Shown: in pieces, positions 8,172 to 15,183 of the stretch
Layout: every line of letters starts with the position of its first letter
How positions within the stretch are numbered: position 1 is the first letter of the stretch
Assembly (NCBI GenBank): GCA_018665625.1
Contig: JABJCF010000418.1
Coordinates: 1-25,176, forward strand
Source: Nitrospina sp.
GTDB lineage: Bacteria; Nitrospinota; Nitrospinia; Nitrospinales; VA-1
DNA: 25,176 bases
Direction: 5' to 3'
Made by a program: the position numbers and the translations under genes
The notes under the pieces: model-generated
The model's database searches: none
What the model was told of the DNA's origin: nothing
Seen by the model: the letters and a program-made list of their open reading frames with translations, nothing else

Positions 8172-10058
8172 ATGTCCGGAGAAATTCTCGCACTTAACTT
8201 TGACAGCATGAGCTCTCCTTCAATAAAGCTCAAGGCCGATGAAAGTTCCAAGGCCTCTAAAACTCCGGGTAGAGGGGTTGGCTGGTATCCCAACGATGAA
8301 CATGGGGCCTCTCTCGTAAAAGATGCCATGGCGCATGACACCCAGGCCCTTCTAAACACATTCAAGGATGGAACCAGTTTTCGTTCCACCCATTTTATGT
8401 GCAAGATGAGAGGGGAAGGGAAGGAATATACCCAGCACAACACGCAACCGTTTAGGCGCAGTTTGGGCGGCTATGACTGGCTTTTCTTACACAACGGTCA
8501 TTTAGACCGGGCTGCATTGAGCAAACTTCATAGCGATCCGTCCGGTCTTATGGAACCTGTGGGGGATACCGATTCCGAACTGGCGTTTTGTTTCTTGCTG
8601 GGCAAACTTCTTGCTGAGTCCTCGAAAGGTTTAGCCGACATCAAGGGCCACGAAATTTTTACATGGATGAAGACACTGGACGAATTGGGGGCCTCCGACT
8701 TTGTTTTTACCGATGGCAGAAGTCTGGCTGTTTACCATGGAAAAAATTCGGAACGTGACCTTTATTTTCATAGAATGTTGCCTTCTGAAGAACCGCCTGT
8801 TTTTGAGTCCGACCTGGTTTCCCTAAGCTTGGAAGACCCTCGCGATTCATTGCGCACTCTTTTTCTGGTTTCGTCTTTTCAATTAGACGAGGCTACCTTC
8901 CAACCTATGGAACCCGGGCGTCTTATTATCGTCCGTAGAGGGGCAGTTCACTGGGATAGTCTGCCTGCAGACACAAAAACCAAGGAAGCGGCTACCATTG
9001 ACGAAAATATCCTGATAGAAAATGAAGAGGTTGAAAAGGCAACTGAGCTGTTCGTTTCTCAGCAGCAGGAACAGTCTCAAACCAGTGCGCAAATGGTTGC
9101 TGAAGAACCCACCACTACAGAAAGCTTTTCAAATATCATCAATATTAAGTCTTTGACCCATGCTTCGGATGGGGTTCCGTTGGAATACCGGTCCTATGAC
9201 ATTTCCCACCTTACCGAATACCATTATTCCCTTCCGGTCGAGCGCAGTACCCATGCCTTTCGTTTGAAACCCATGGAAGACTCGATTCAGGAAGTGATCC
9301 AAGCCACGCTGGAACTTTCGGCCAATGGCGAACTATTGCAATTTGAAGATGTATTCGCGAACCATTCGATTCATTACGATATCACTCATCCCTACACAAA
9401 ACTTTTAATCAAAGCCAAAAGCCAGGTCAAGGTCTACTCCAGCCCCCCGGACGATCTTAGCCCCGCTATGCGTCGCTCCCAGATTCCACTCGTGTGGATG
9501 CCGTGGCAGCGACAGATGATGCTTCCCTATCTGCTGCCTCCCGAACTTCCGGAAACGCAACTCCGGGAGTTGACGGACTTCGCCATGAGTTTTGTGAAGC
9601 GAAACGATTCCCATTTGATCGACAGCCTGATGGACATTAATAAGAAAATTTATGAAGACTTCGCATACGTTCAGGGCATTACCTTTAATGAAACCACTGC
9701 GTTTGATGTTTTCTCTATAAGAAAGGGTGTGTGCCAGGATTTTGCCAACCTTTTCATATGCCTGTGTCGCCTGTTAAATATTCCTGCGAGATACCAGGTG
9801 GGATATATTTTCACAGGAAGCAAATATGAAAACAAACTCCAAGCCGATGCCTCCCACGCCTGGGCGGAGGTATATCTGCCATTTTTAGGCTGGCGCGGCT
9901 TCGATCCCACCAACGGCTGCATGGTAACGCAGGATCATATACGCGTTGCCTGCGGAAGAAACTACCGAGATGCCACGCCCGTCAGTGGAACTATTTTTAA
10001 AGGTGGAGGGACCGAGCAACTCAAGGTCGAAGTCCAGGTTAAGGAAGTTTCTGTTTGA
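8172..10058 (+). CDS. Ntn-hydrolase (class II glutamine amidotransferase fold) fused to transglutaminase
   Basis: A 628-residue fusion. Residues 2 to about 280 resemble class II glutamine amidotransferases: GVGWYPNDEHGASLVKDA, NTQPFRR, LFLHNGHLD and GDTDSELAF are in the family order. Classical members begin Met-Cys with Cys2 as nucleophile; here the start is Met-Ser-Gly, so Ser2 would be the N-terminal nucleophile after Met removal. Residues about 285-340 are a variable linker. The remainder is a transglutaminase-like module (SHLTEYHYSLPVERSTHAFR, then the core) with Cys521 in GVCQDFANL, His562 in SHAWAEVYLP and Asp578 in GFDPTNG. The fusion suggests release or transfer of an amide or peptide followed by a second acyl transfer or cleavage. 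It is divergent from the DUF2126 gene. The start fits the fold exactly, though the ribosome binding site is poor. Confidence 0.9.
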   Translation: MSGEILALNFDSMSSPSIKLKADESSKASKTPGRGVGWYPNDEHGASLVKDAMAHDTQALLNTFKDGTSFRSTHFMCKMRGEGKEYTQHNTQPFRRSLGGYDWLFLHNGHLDRAALSKLHSDPSGLMEPVGDTDSELAFCFLLGKLLAESSKGLADIKGHEIFTWMKTLDELGASDFVFTDGRSLAVYHGKNSERDLYFHRMLPSEEPPVFESDLVSLSLEDPRDSLRTLFLVSSFQLDEATFQPMEPGRLIIVRRGAVHWDSLPADTKTKEAATIDENILIENEEVEKATELFVSQQQEQSQTSAQMVAEEPTTTESFSNIINIKSLTHASDGVPLEYRSYDISHLTEYHYSLPVERSTHAFRLKPMEDSIQEVIQATLELSANGELLQFEDVFANHSIHYDITHPYTKLLIKAKSQVKVYSSPPDDLSPAMRRSQIPLVWMPWQRQMMLPYLLPPELPETQLRELTDFAMSFVKRNDSHLIDSLMDINKKIYEDFAYVQGITFNETTAFDVFSIRKGVCQDFANLFICLCRLLNIPARYQVGYIFTGSKYENKLQADASHAWAEVYLPFLGWRGFDPTNGCMVTQDHIRVACGRNYRDATPVSGTIFKGGGTEQLKVEVQVKEVSV

Positions 10059-10181
10059 GCTGGTTTTATTGAACCTCACCCCTTCCTTGGCTTACGTTCT
10101 TTTTTTAAGGAATAAACTTTAAACCCTAGATATCTTTTCTTATATCAAATTCTTAGCCCGGAAAACTGCAAGCATTTTATC

Positions 10182-10209
10182 TTGACGCTTATTAAAAACT
10201 TTGTAATAT
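10182..10209 (+). promoter_or_regulatory. Sigma-70-type promoter of the QW-repeat protein
   Basis: TTGACG (10182-10187), a 16-bp spacer and TAATAT (10204-10209) give a start site near 10216, about 40 bases before the ATG at 10257. The rest of the 198-bp spacer (10059-10256) shows no gene and no clear terminator. Confidence 0.75.
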
Positions 10210-10256
10210 ATTCCTTCATAATTTCGACCAATTACTAAACCAACCTGAAATAAATT

Positions 10257-11225
10257 ATGACCACAATTACGACAGAAGAATTAAACCCCTTAATCCAGAG
10301 TGAGTGGGATTATATCGAATCTAAAAAAGGTGAATGGAGCCTGCTGGAAGGTGAGCAGGATATGGAAGTTTTGGAGCATGTGTTGCGTTGCATTCTTCAT
10401 ATGGATGTTACTGCTGAAAAGCCACTGGAATTTAAAGAATGTGTAAAAGTACAAAACCCAGATGGCGGATGGTCGAAGGAATCGCATACAGAAAAGACCT
10501 CTATGTGGATCACTACTTTTGTCGGGCTAAAACTATGCCGTGGGAATATGGTTATTAAAGATCCTGAAATCCAAAGCACCGTGGACAAAACCCTGGAATA
10601 TGTTTTATCCATGCAGGAGGATGACGGGCATTGGTCGGATGAAGAGTGGTCGCATTTAGACACCACTTGTTCTGTCACCTGCTTTCTCACTATCTACCAG
10701 GTTACGCAAGATAAAAAAGACAATGAACGTATCAACAAGGCACGAATCCGCGGGTTCGAATATATTTCCAATTGGCAAAAAGACTCTGGGTTATGGAAAG
10801 ATGACACCTTCCATCCAGCGGGAATAGAAACAACCGCTCACTTGATGCAATACACTCTCGTGCCAGCCTATTTCATGGATGGGATCGAGTTCGCAAAAAA
10901 GATGTGCCTCGAAGCCGCCGACTCCTTAATAGCCGAACAAGCTAAAGACGGTAGCTGGGATAATGAAAACACCGATCACACGATGGATGCCTGCCGGAAT
11001 TTGATGCTGGTTTCAGATACCTTTGAAGCTAAAGAAAAGTATGCTCCGATAATTGAAAAAGGGGTTCGCTGGTTGATCGATATTAAGAATGAACAAGGGT
11101 GGGGAGATTTTCCCGATGAACCCAGCAATGTAGAGCGTACCGCAGATGGACTGGACACTTTACTCAAATATCGAAGGTTTCGCAGCGATGCACCCATGGC
11201 GCACTTCTGGGCTTTCAGCAAATAA
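10257..11225 (+). CDS. Terpenoid-cyclase-like toroid protein with QW-type repeats
   Basis: A 322-residue protein of the prenyltransferase/squalene-cyclase alpha-toroid superfamily; specific function unknown. Five QW-like motifs recur at near-constant spacing: QNPDGGW at 66-72, QEDDGHW at 120-126, QKDSGLW at 174-180, QAKDGSW at 228-234 and a shorter EQGWGDF near 279-285. This 54-residue step implies five or six helical hairpins. Full squalene-hopene cyclases are about twice as long and have a DxDD acid motif; here the nearest sequence is HLDTTCS, so cyclase chemistry by the usual acid is doubtful. No signal peptide or membrane segment. It has its own promoter and is followed at once by a hairpin element. 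It could be a single-domain terpene-binding or non-catalytic protein. Confidence 0.75.
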   Translation: MTTITTEELNPLIQSEWDYIESKKGEWSLLEGEQDMEVLEHVLRCILHMDVTAEKPLEFKECVKVQNPDGGWSKESHTEKTSMWITTFVGLKLCRGNMVIKDPEIQSTVDKTLEYVLSMQEDDGHWSDEEWSHLDTTCSVTCFLTIYQVTQDKKDNERINKARIRGFEYISNWQKDSGLWKDDTFHPAGIETTAHLMQYTLVPAYFMDGIEFAKKMCLEAADSLIAEQAKDGSWDNENTDHTMDACRNLMLVSDTFEAKEKYAPIIEKGVRWLIDIKNEQGWGDFPDEPSNVERTADGLDTLLKYRRFRSDAPMAHFWAFSK

Positions 11226-11247
11226 CCCTCTACGAGGGAAATAGGTC
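11226..11247 (+). repeat. Hairpin element A directly after the toroid gene
   Basis: The stop codon is followed immediately by CCCTC-TAC-GAGGG (a perfect 5-bp stem) and AAATAGGTC. The same layout recurs after the next gene (12087-12111), and in reverse orientation near 13276-13297. It may serve as a weak terminator or RNA-processing signal, but no T-run follows. The rest of this 106-bp spacer holds no other visible feature. Confidence 0.45.
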
Positions 11248-11331
11248 CAACTTATTCTCCTATTAGCAATCTCAGGCTTCTAGAAGTAGTTAAAGCACGA
11301 AACCATTCCCCATAAACCAATTAGGCAAATA

Positions 11332-12084
11332 GTGGAAGCAATAATATTACTTGCAGGTTACGGTTCGCGGTTGGATAGAGGCGACCTGCCGCATAAATCA
11401 CTTTTACCTTTTGGTGAAGAAACTCTTCTTTCGCGACATTTAAAATGCCTGAAAAATCTGGGCATTCAAAAGGTCCACTTGATTCTTGGGCATAACGGAG
11501 AGGCGGTAAAAAGTTATGCCCAGAGTTTAAAGCTTGGATTGCAACTTCACTTTATAGACAACCCGGTTTACCTCACTACTGGAAATACCCTTTCCATGGT
11601 GATGGGACTTCGCCACTGCAATAGTGAAACATTGGTTCTGGATGGCGATGTTCTGTATCCCCAAAAAGCATTGACGGATTATGTAAGAAACGCCAAGCTC
11701 TCTTCCTTTGCATTGGTTCCTACAGATATTGATGATGAGGAATGTGCCAAGGTTTTATTAAAACCTTCAGGAGCCATTCATGCATTCATTACCAAACGCG
11801 CGTTAACAGATGACGAGCGATCGGGTTTCGGGTTTGGAGGTGAAGCGATTGGATTTTTCATGCTTTCAAAAAAAGATGTCCCTCGTTTTGTTGACTTATA
11901 TGAAAAAATGGAAGAAGAGTTTCGTCCCGTTTTATGGGAAATTCCATTCACCGAGTTTGCTAAAACCACCGTTCTTCATCCCTGGCAAGTTACCGAGAAA
12001 GGTTGTTTTGAAATAGACACTCAGGAAGATTATTCCCAGGCATTAAAAAAGTTTGAATCGGAATCCAACCATTACCAGCTTTAA
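11332..12084 (+). CDS. Nucleotidyltransferase of the LicC/phosphocholine cytidylyltransferase type
   Basis: A 250-residue Rossmann-like NTP transferase. The start is a GTG at 11332. The N-terminus shows the nucleotide loop LLAGYGSRL (residues 6-14) and HKSLLPFG (21-28), where the lysine matches the PK of the family signature. LVLDGDVLYP (101-110) holds the acidic residues expected to bind metal. DNPVYLTTGNTLSMVMGL resembles the NPxYxxTNN..S segment of phosphocholine-type cytidylyltransferases, and GCFEIDTQEDY near the C-terminus is also typical. It probably activates a phosphorylated small molecule to an NDP-linked form for a cell-surface or lipid head group; the substrate is not evident. It stands alone, flanked by hairpin elements. 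Confidence 0.8.
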   Translation: MEAIILLAGYGSRLDRGDLPHKSLLPFGEETLLSRHLKCLKNLGIQKVHLILGHNGEAVKSYAQSLKLGLQLHFIDNPVYLTTGNTLSMVMGLRHCNSETLVLDGDVLYPQKALTDYVRNAKLSSFALVPTDIDDEECAKVLLKPSGAIHAFITKRALTDDERSGFGFGGEAIGFFMLSKKDVPRFVDLYEKMEEEFRPVLWEIPFTEFAKTTVLHPWQVTEKGCFEIDTQEDYSQALKKFESESNHYQL

Positions 12085-12086
12085 AA

Positions 12087-12111
12087 CCCACTTCGCGGGA
12101 GGAAATGGGTC
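12087..12111 (+). repeat. Hairpin element B directly after the nucleotidyltransferase gene
   Basis: CCCAC-TTC-GCGGG with one mismatch, then AGG and AAATGGGTC, begins two bases after the stop codon. An alternative fold pairs ACCCA (12086-12090) with TGGGT (12106-12110), and a T5 run follows at 12116-12120. It matches element A in layout. Further on, GGCTA-AAGC-TAGCC (about 12161-12174) is another small stem. From there to 12428 the spacer shows nothing else I can name. Confidence 0.4.
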
Positions 12112-12428
12112 AGTACTTTTTAATGAAAACCGAAACAACCCGCTACGCTTCTCAAAATAGGCTAAAGCTAGCCCCCCCCTTAAACCAAATTACATTATTT
12201 TAAAAATACCCATTTCGCGTTGAAGGATTTGATATTTTTAATGCGAAAAAAATTGATCATGTGTAAATTTTTACAACCTCATTGAAAAATATTCATACTC
12301 CCTTCCTGCAAAAATTCAGAGCGATAAATTTGGTTTCTTTTTTTAATAAACTTTTTTTGTTTTCAAATGCAGTGAAAAAACGGTAGTTAGACTTACAAGT
12401 TCTTCACACAAAAATTTCCCACCTAAAA

Positions 12429-12446
12429 TTGGCATACCTCTTGCTT
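12429..12446 (+). promoter_or_regulatory. Sigma-54 (-24/-12) promoter
   Basis: TTGGCATACCTCTTGCTT has GG at 12431-12432 and GC at 12443-12444 with exactly 10 bases between. It matches the consensus YTGGCAC-N5-TTGC closely. The start site would be near 12456, about 90 bases before the ATG at 12545. Transcription would need an AAA+ enhancer-binding activator. Confidence 0.82.
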
Positions 12447-12480
12447 TAAAATAAATACCCTGGACAAGTATTTGATACGG

Positions 12481-12505
12481 GTTGCGGATCTTTTTAGACC
12501 GCAAC
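12481..12505 (+). promoter_or_regulatory. Leader hairpin before the small membrane protein gene
   Basis: GTTGCGG (12481-12487) pairs perfectly with CCGCAAC (12499-12505), with TCT/AGA extending the inner stem around a T-rich loop. It lies in the 5' leader between the sigma-54 promoter and the ribosome binding site. It could stabilise the RNA or bind a regulator; no T-run follows, so termination is unlikely. Confidence 0.5.
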
Positions 12506-12544
12506 CTCCAGGGAACTAATTAATTACGTTTTAAGGTGAAACAT

Positions 12545-12835
12545 ATGGAAGGTATCAATGGGCTCGTGGAGTTTTTTTCGCAAAAGGTTTTTATAATTTC
12601 ATTCGGACAAATCGGATTGATGTTTCTACTGTGTTTCTTTTGTCTGTTTAGTGGAAAATATAAAACAGGTCTGCTGTTATCTTATTTTTTCATTTTCTAC
12701 TGGGGTTTTGTATCTAACCGAGGGCATTGGCTCGAACTGTTTGGGGATAATGGTACCGGGCTGGTACTTTATCTATTTAGCGCAACCGCAATTGTATTGA
12801 TGGGAGTGATCAGCATTTTTCAGGAAAATCACTAG
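12545..12835 (+). CDS. Small three-helix membrane protein, unknown function
   Basis: A 96-residue hydrophobic protein that I do not recognise. I chose the ATG at 12545 because AAGGTG lies 6-8 bases upstream; the in-frame GTG at 12536 falls inside that ribosome binding site. Three membrane segments are likely: residues about 15-35 (FIISFGQIGLMFLLCFFCLF), 41-57 and 70-92. A short charged or polar link (KYK) lies between the first two, and an aromatic-rich loop, SNRGHWLELFGDNG, between the last two. The strong sigma-54 promoter upstream places it in a regulon that also includes the flagellar hook operon of this window, but no homology to a flagellar protein is visible. Confidence 0.65.
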   Translation: MEGINGLVEFFSQKVFIISFGQIGLMFLLCFFCLFSGKYKTGLLLSYFFIFYWGFVSNRGHWLELFGDNGTGLVLYLFSATAIVLMGVISIFQENH

Positions 12836-12904
12836 TATGTCGCGATACCGTAATAAAATGGCAATCCCATAGTTGAGAACTCTAAAATATATATGAATTT
12901 AAGC

Positions 12905-12931
12905 TAATTTATCAGGAAGTTGCGCCGTAAC
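12905..12931 (+). promoter_or_regulatory. Weak sigma-28-like (FliA) promoter candidate
   Basis: TAATTTAT, 11 bases, then GCCGTAAC compares with TAAAGTTT-N11-GCCGATAA. The spacing and the GCCG core match, while several other positions do not. It lies about 33 bases upstream of a small gene with a good ribosome binding site. Plausible only because the organism is flagellated. Confidence 0.3.
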
Positions 12932-12963
12932 GTTTTATATAGATCATAGATTTGGGAGTTCAT

Positions 12964-13146
12964 ATGCTTTTTCTAGATGAAATCAGAAAAGTGACAAAAG
13001 ACACCCCTGTTTCTGCAGATCAAAGAAACCGACCCAAGAGGGTATTTAAGGAGCAGCGCAGGCGGTCGCCCTTAAATGATCAAGAGGGTAATAAAAAATC
13101 CAAGCACTTCATAGGTAGAATTTGCAGAATAGACGAACAAGTCTAA
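12964..13146 (+). CDS. Small basic protein, unknown function
   Basis: A 60-residue protein, unrecognised. The ATG at 12964 has GGGAG at an ideal distance (12955-12959), which is among the better ribosome binding sites in the window and argues that the gene is real. The middle is strongly basic (RNRPKRVFKEQRRRSPLNDQ, about 26-45, then NKKSKHF) and the C-terminus reads GRICRIDEQV. No membrane segment or signal peptide. A basic, probably disordered middle is compatible with nucleic-acid or protein binding, but this is not evidence of function. It follows a sigma-54-driven small membrane protein gene in the same direction with a gap of about 130 bp. Confidence 0.5.
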   Translation: MLFLDEIRKVTKDTPVSADQRNRPKRVFKEQRRRSPLNDQEGNKKSKHFIGRICRIDEQV

Positions 13147-13203
13147 CTCCACTACCGTGAGTCGGATTTAAAAAAACCTCCCTACCCAAAAACACTCGCC
13201 GCC

Positions 13204-13219
13204 CACTCTCCTGGGAGTG
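13204..13219 (+). other. Stem-loop at the 5' side of the structured spacer
   Basis: CACTCT (13204-13209) pairs with GGAGTG (13214-13219), including one T-G pair, around a 4-base loop. It is the first of several stems in the 258-bp spacer between the small basic gene and the ACP gene. No T-run follows, so terminator function is uncertain. Confidence 0.4.
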
Positions 13220-13228
13220 TGTATCAAC

Positions 13229-13318
13229 AACCCTAACGTAAAAAGCTCAAGAGGATCTTACGCAATATGGGAATAGACCCATTGTACCCCTTCGGGGCAT
13301 GAAAGCTAAGGTTGGGTT
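13229..13318 (+). ncRNA. Candidate multi-branched structured RNA upstream of the ACP gene
   Basis: An outer stem can form between AACCC-T-AAC (13229-13237) and GTTGGGTT (13311-13318). It encloses three stems: GTAA/TTAC (13238-13241 with 13258-13261), ATGGG/CCCAT (13267-13271 with 13278-13282, with a further CA/TG pair) and CCCC-TTC-GGGG (13287-13297). The arrangement looks like a junction-type leader RNA, and the ACP operon starts 87 bases downstream. It matches no riboswitch class that I know. The region may instead be an intergenic repeat, since its 3' part resembles elements A and B on the opposite strand. Confidence 0.4.
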
Positions 13319-13329
13319 ACCACACCTAC

Positions 13330-13348
13330 GGCGGTTCGCCGCCATTTT
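13330..13348 (+). terminator. GC-rich hairpin, possible terminator or expression platform
   Basis: GGCGG-TTCG-CCGCC (13330-13343) is a perfect 5-bp stem with a four-base loop, followed by ATTTT. The T-run is short, so it would be a weak intrinsic terminator. It sits between the folded region and the ACP gene and could act as a switchable element. Confidence 0.4.
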
Positions 13349-13404
13349 GGGGTTGAAATCTGCTGTATCTTCAACTAAAATCAGGGTTATTAAGGAGAAA
13401 ATTG

Positions 13405-13668
13405 ATGACCATTGATGAAGTACGACAGATCATTTTGAACATTCTTGAGGATATCGCTCCCGATGAGGATATCAGCTCAATTGACGATAATACCAAGTTA
13501 AGGGATCAGATTGATCTGGATTCCATGGATTTTCTGGATATCGTGATGGAACTTAGAAAACGTTTCAATATCGAAGTGCCAGAAAAAGACTACGAACATC
13601 TAGCTACATTAGCAGGTTGCATTTCTTATTTGCAGCCTCTTTTAAAAGACAGGCTTGCTGCCAGTTAG
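13405..13668 (+). CDS. Acyl carrier protein
   Basis: An 87-residue carrier protein. AAGGAG (13392-13397) fixes the start at the ATG at 13405 rather than the TTG just before it. The phosphopantetheine site is Ser40 in DLDSMDFLDIV, and the helix II region MELRKRFNIEVPEKDY is typical. Unlike housekeeping AcpP (DSLD), the motif here is DSMD, and the protein is followed by oxidoreductases and FabG-Z-I rather than by fabD or fabF, suggesting a dedicated carrier. It probably heads the operon that runs to 18645, and the acyl chain worked on by the following enzymes would be bound to it. Confidence 0.9.
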   Translation: MTIDEVRQIILNILEDIAPDEDISSIDDNTKLRDQIDLDSMDFLDIVMELRKRFNIEVPEKDYEHLATLAGCISYLQPLLKDRLAAS

Positions 13669-13764
13669 TTTCTCCCTCCCGCGTTTTTGATACAAATACC
13701 CTTTCCAATTAAAACAATAAATTTGAAACTTCCGGCGTTTCTGTTGGTCTATACTGCTTAAGAC

Positions 13765-15150
13765 ATGGCATACGACGCAATAATCATAGGTTCCGGTTTA
13801 TCCGGATTGGCTGCTGGCATTCGCCTGGCCATGTTCAATAAAAAAGTCTGCATCATTGAAAAGCACACCGTGCTAGGCGGATTGAATTCTTTTTATGTTC
13901 GCAAAAACCGGACCTTCGATGTGGGTTTGCACGCAATGACCAACTTCACCCCTAAAGGGGTTCGTAACTCCCCCCTTGGTAAACTTCTAAAACAACTGCG
14001 TTTCAGCCATGACGACTTTCGCTTGTGCCAGCAGCATATGTCAGAGATCCGCTTTCCTGAGCACGTTTTGCGGTTCACCAATGACTTTGAGTTTTTTCGA
14101 CAAGAGGTTGCCGACCAGTTCCCAAAGGAGATTGATGGATTCAACAAGCTCGTTGAAAAAATTCTTTCTTTCGATGAACTGAACTTGAATGATAGCGAAA
14201 CGTTAGGTTCACGTCCCATTCTGGAAAACTTTATCAAGGACCCGGTATTGATCGATATGCTCAACTGCCCCTTGATGTACTACGGCAACGCCCGCGAAGG
14301 CGATATGGATTTTTATCAGTTCGTCATCATGTTCAAAAGTATTTTTGTTGAAGGCTTTGCTAAACCTGTGGGAGGAATGAACTACATTTTGCAACTGCTC
14401 GAAGAAAAGTTTAAGCAACTGGGCGGAGAATTGCGTATGGGGTCTGGAGTAACTTCTATAAACGCAAAAAAGGGTAGCGTGGAATCGGTTACTTTGCAAA
14501 GTGGGGAGCAACTAGCCGCCGAAAGTGTCATTTCTTCTATGGGATATATCGAAACATTAAACCATTGTTCACCCGCTTTAAAAGAAACCGACGATTGTGA
14601 AACGGGGCAGGTATCTTTTATGGAATCTTTATGCGTTGTCGACCGCGAACCGCGAGATTTGGGATATGACAAAAGTATCGTCTTTTTCTCTACACAACCC
14701 CGTTTCGACTATAAGGTTCCCGACGAAATGATAAATGTCAGCACAGGGGTTTTATGTTGCTCTAATAATTTCAATTATCCAGAACCTATGAAGGAAGGCC
14801 TTATCAGGCTGACAAATCTAGCTAATTTCGCCCAATGGGACGCATTACCGCGAAAGGACTACATCCAAGCGAAGAAGAATTGGCGGAATCGGGCATTGGA
14901 GTCCGTATTCACATTTTTTCCCGATTTTCGCGATAATGTGGTATTTTTAGACTCGTTTACGCCGAAGACCATCAAAAAATATACAGGCCATTTGAACGGG
15001 GCTGTCTATGGGTCTCCACGTAAAATAAAAAACGGTAAAACCCCTGTAAACAATCTATTTATCTGTGGAACTGACCAGGGGTTTTTGGGTATTATTGGAG
15101 CCACTTTAAGTGGCATTTCAATGGCCAACCTCCATGTTTTACGTAAATAA
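13765..15150 (+). CDS. CrtI/phytoene-desaturase-like FAD oxidoreductase 1
   Basis: A 461-residue flavoprotein of the CrtI/carotenoid isomerase/retinol saturase superfamily. The dinucleotide-binding site is at the N-terminus (AIIIGSGLSGLAAGIRLA, about 5-22), followed by an acidic ribose-binding strand IIEKHTVLGGLNS and FDVGLHAMTNF. The C-terminus has the second FAD motif FICGTDQGFLGIIGATLSGI. Such enzymes add or remove hydrogens across, or isomerise, double bonds in long hydrophobic chains. Beside an ACP and FabG/Z/I it most likely acts on an acyl chain rather than a carotenoid, since no crtB or other carotenoid gene is present. A TATACT at 13750-13755 lies only 9 bases before the ATG, with no ribosome binding site seen. 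Confidence 0.85.
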   Translation: MAYDAIIIGSGLSGLAAGIRLAMFNKKVCIIEKHTVLGGLNSFYVRKNRTFDVGLHAMTNFTPKGVRNSPLGKLLKQLRFSHDDFRLCQQHMSEIRFPEHVLRFTNDFEFFRQEVADQFPKEIDGFNKLVEKILSFDELNLNDSETLGSRPILENFIKDPVLIDMLNCPLMYYGNAREGDMDFYQFVIMFKSIFVEGFAKPVGGMNYILQLLEEKFKQLGGELRMGSGVTSINAKKGSVESVTLQSGEQLAAESVISSMGYIETLNHCSPALKETDDCETGQVSFMESLCVVDREPRDLGYDKSIVFFSTQPRFDYKVPDEMINVSTGVLCCSNNFNYPEPMKEGLIRLTNLANFAQWDALPRKDYIQAKKNWRNRALESVFTFFPDFRDNVVFLDSFTPKTIKKYTGHLNGAVYGSPRKIKNGKTPVNNLFICGTDQGFLGIIGATLSGISMANLHVLRK

Positions 15151-15183
15151 ACGTAAACTGATAATCTGAATTGCGAAAAATAA

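Noticed and set aside
8084..8443. 119-codon minus-strand open frame overlapping the start of the Ntn-hydrolase gene
   Set aside because: The plus-strand frame has clear domain motifs; this one has none and would cover the divergent control region.
12123..12203. 26-codon open frame starting MKTETTRYASQNR after element B
   Set aside because: Too short, no ribosome binding site, and it overlaps the repeat-like hairpin region.
12900..12931. Alternative sigma-28 alignment using TAAGCTAA at 12900
   Set aside because: The spacing to GCCG is 5 bases too long; only the TAATTTAT alignment has the right distance.
13147..13404. Known riboswitch classes (c-di-GMP, cobalamin, THF and similar) in the structured spacer
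   Set aside because: None of their conserved cores could be found; the region is reported only as an unclassified structured RNA candidate.
13723..13755. TTGAAA and TATACT as a sigma-70 promoter before the first CrtI-like gene
   Set aside because: The spacer would be 21 bp, too long for a working promoter; only the -10-like box is kept as a weak hint.
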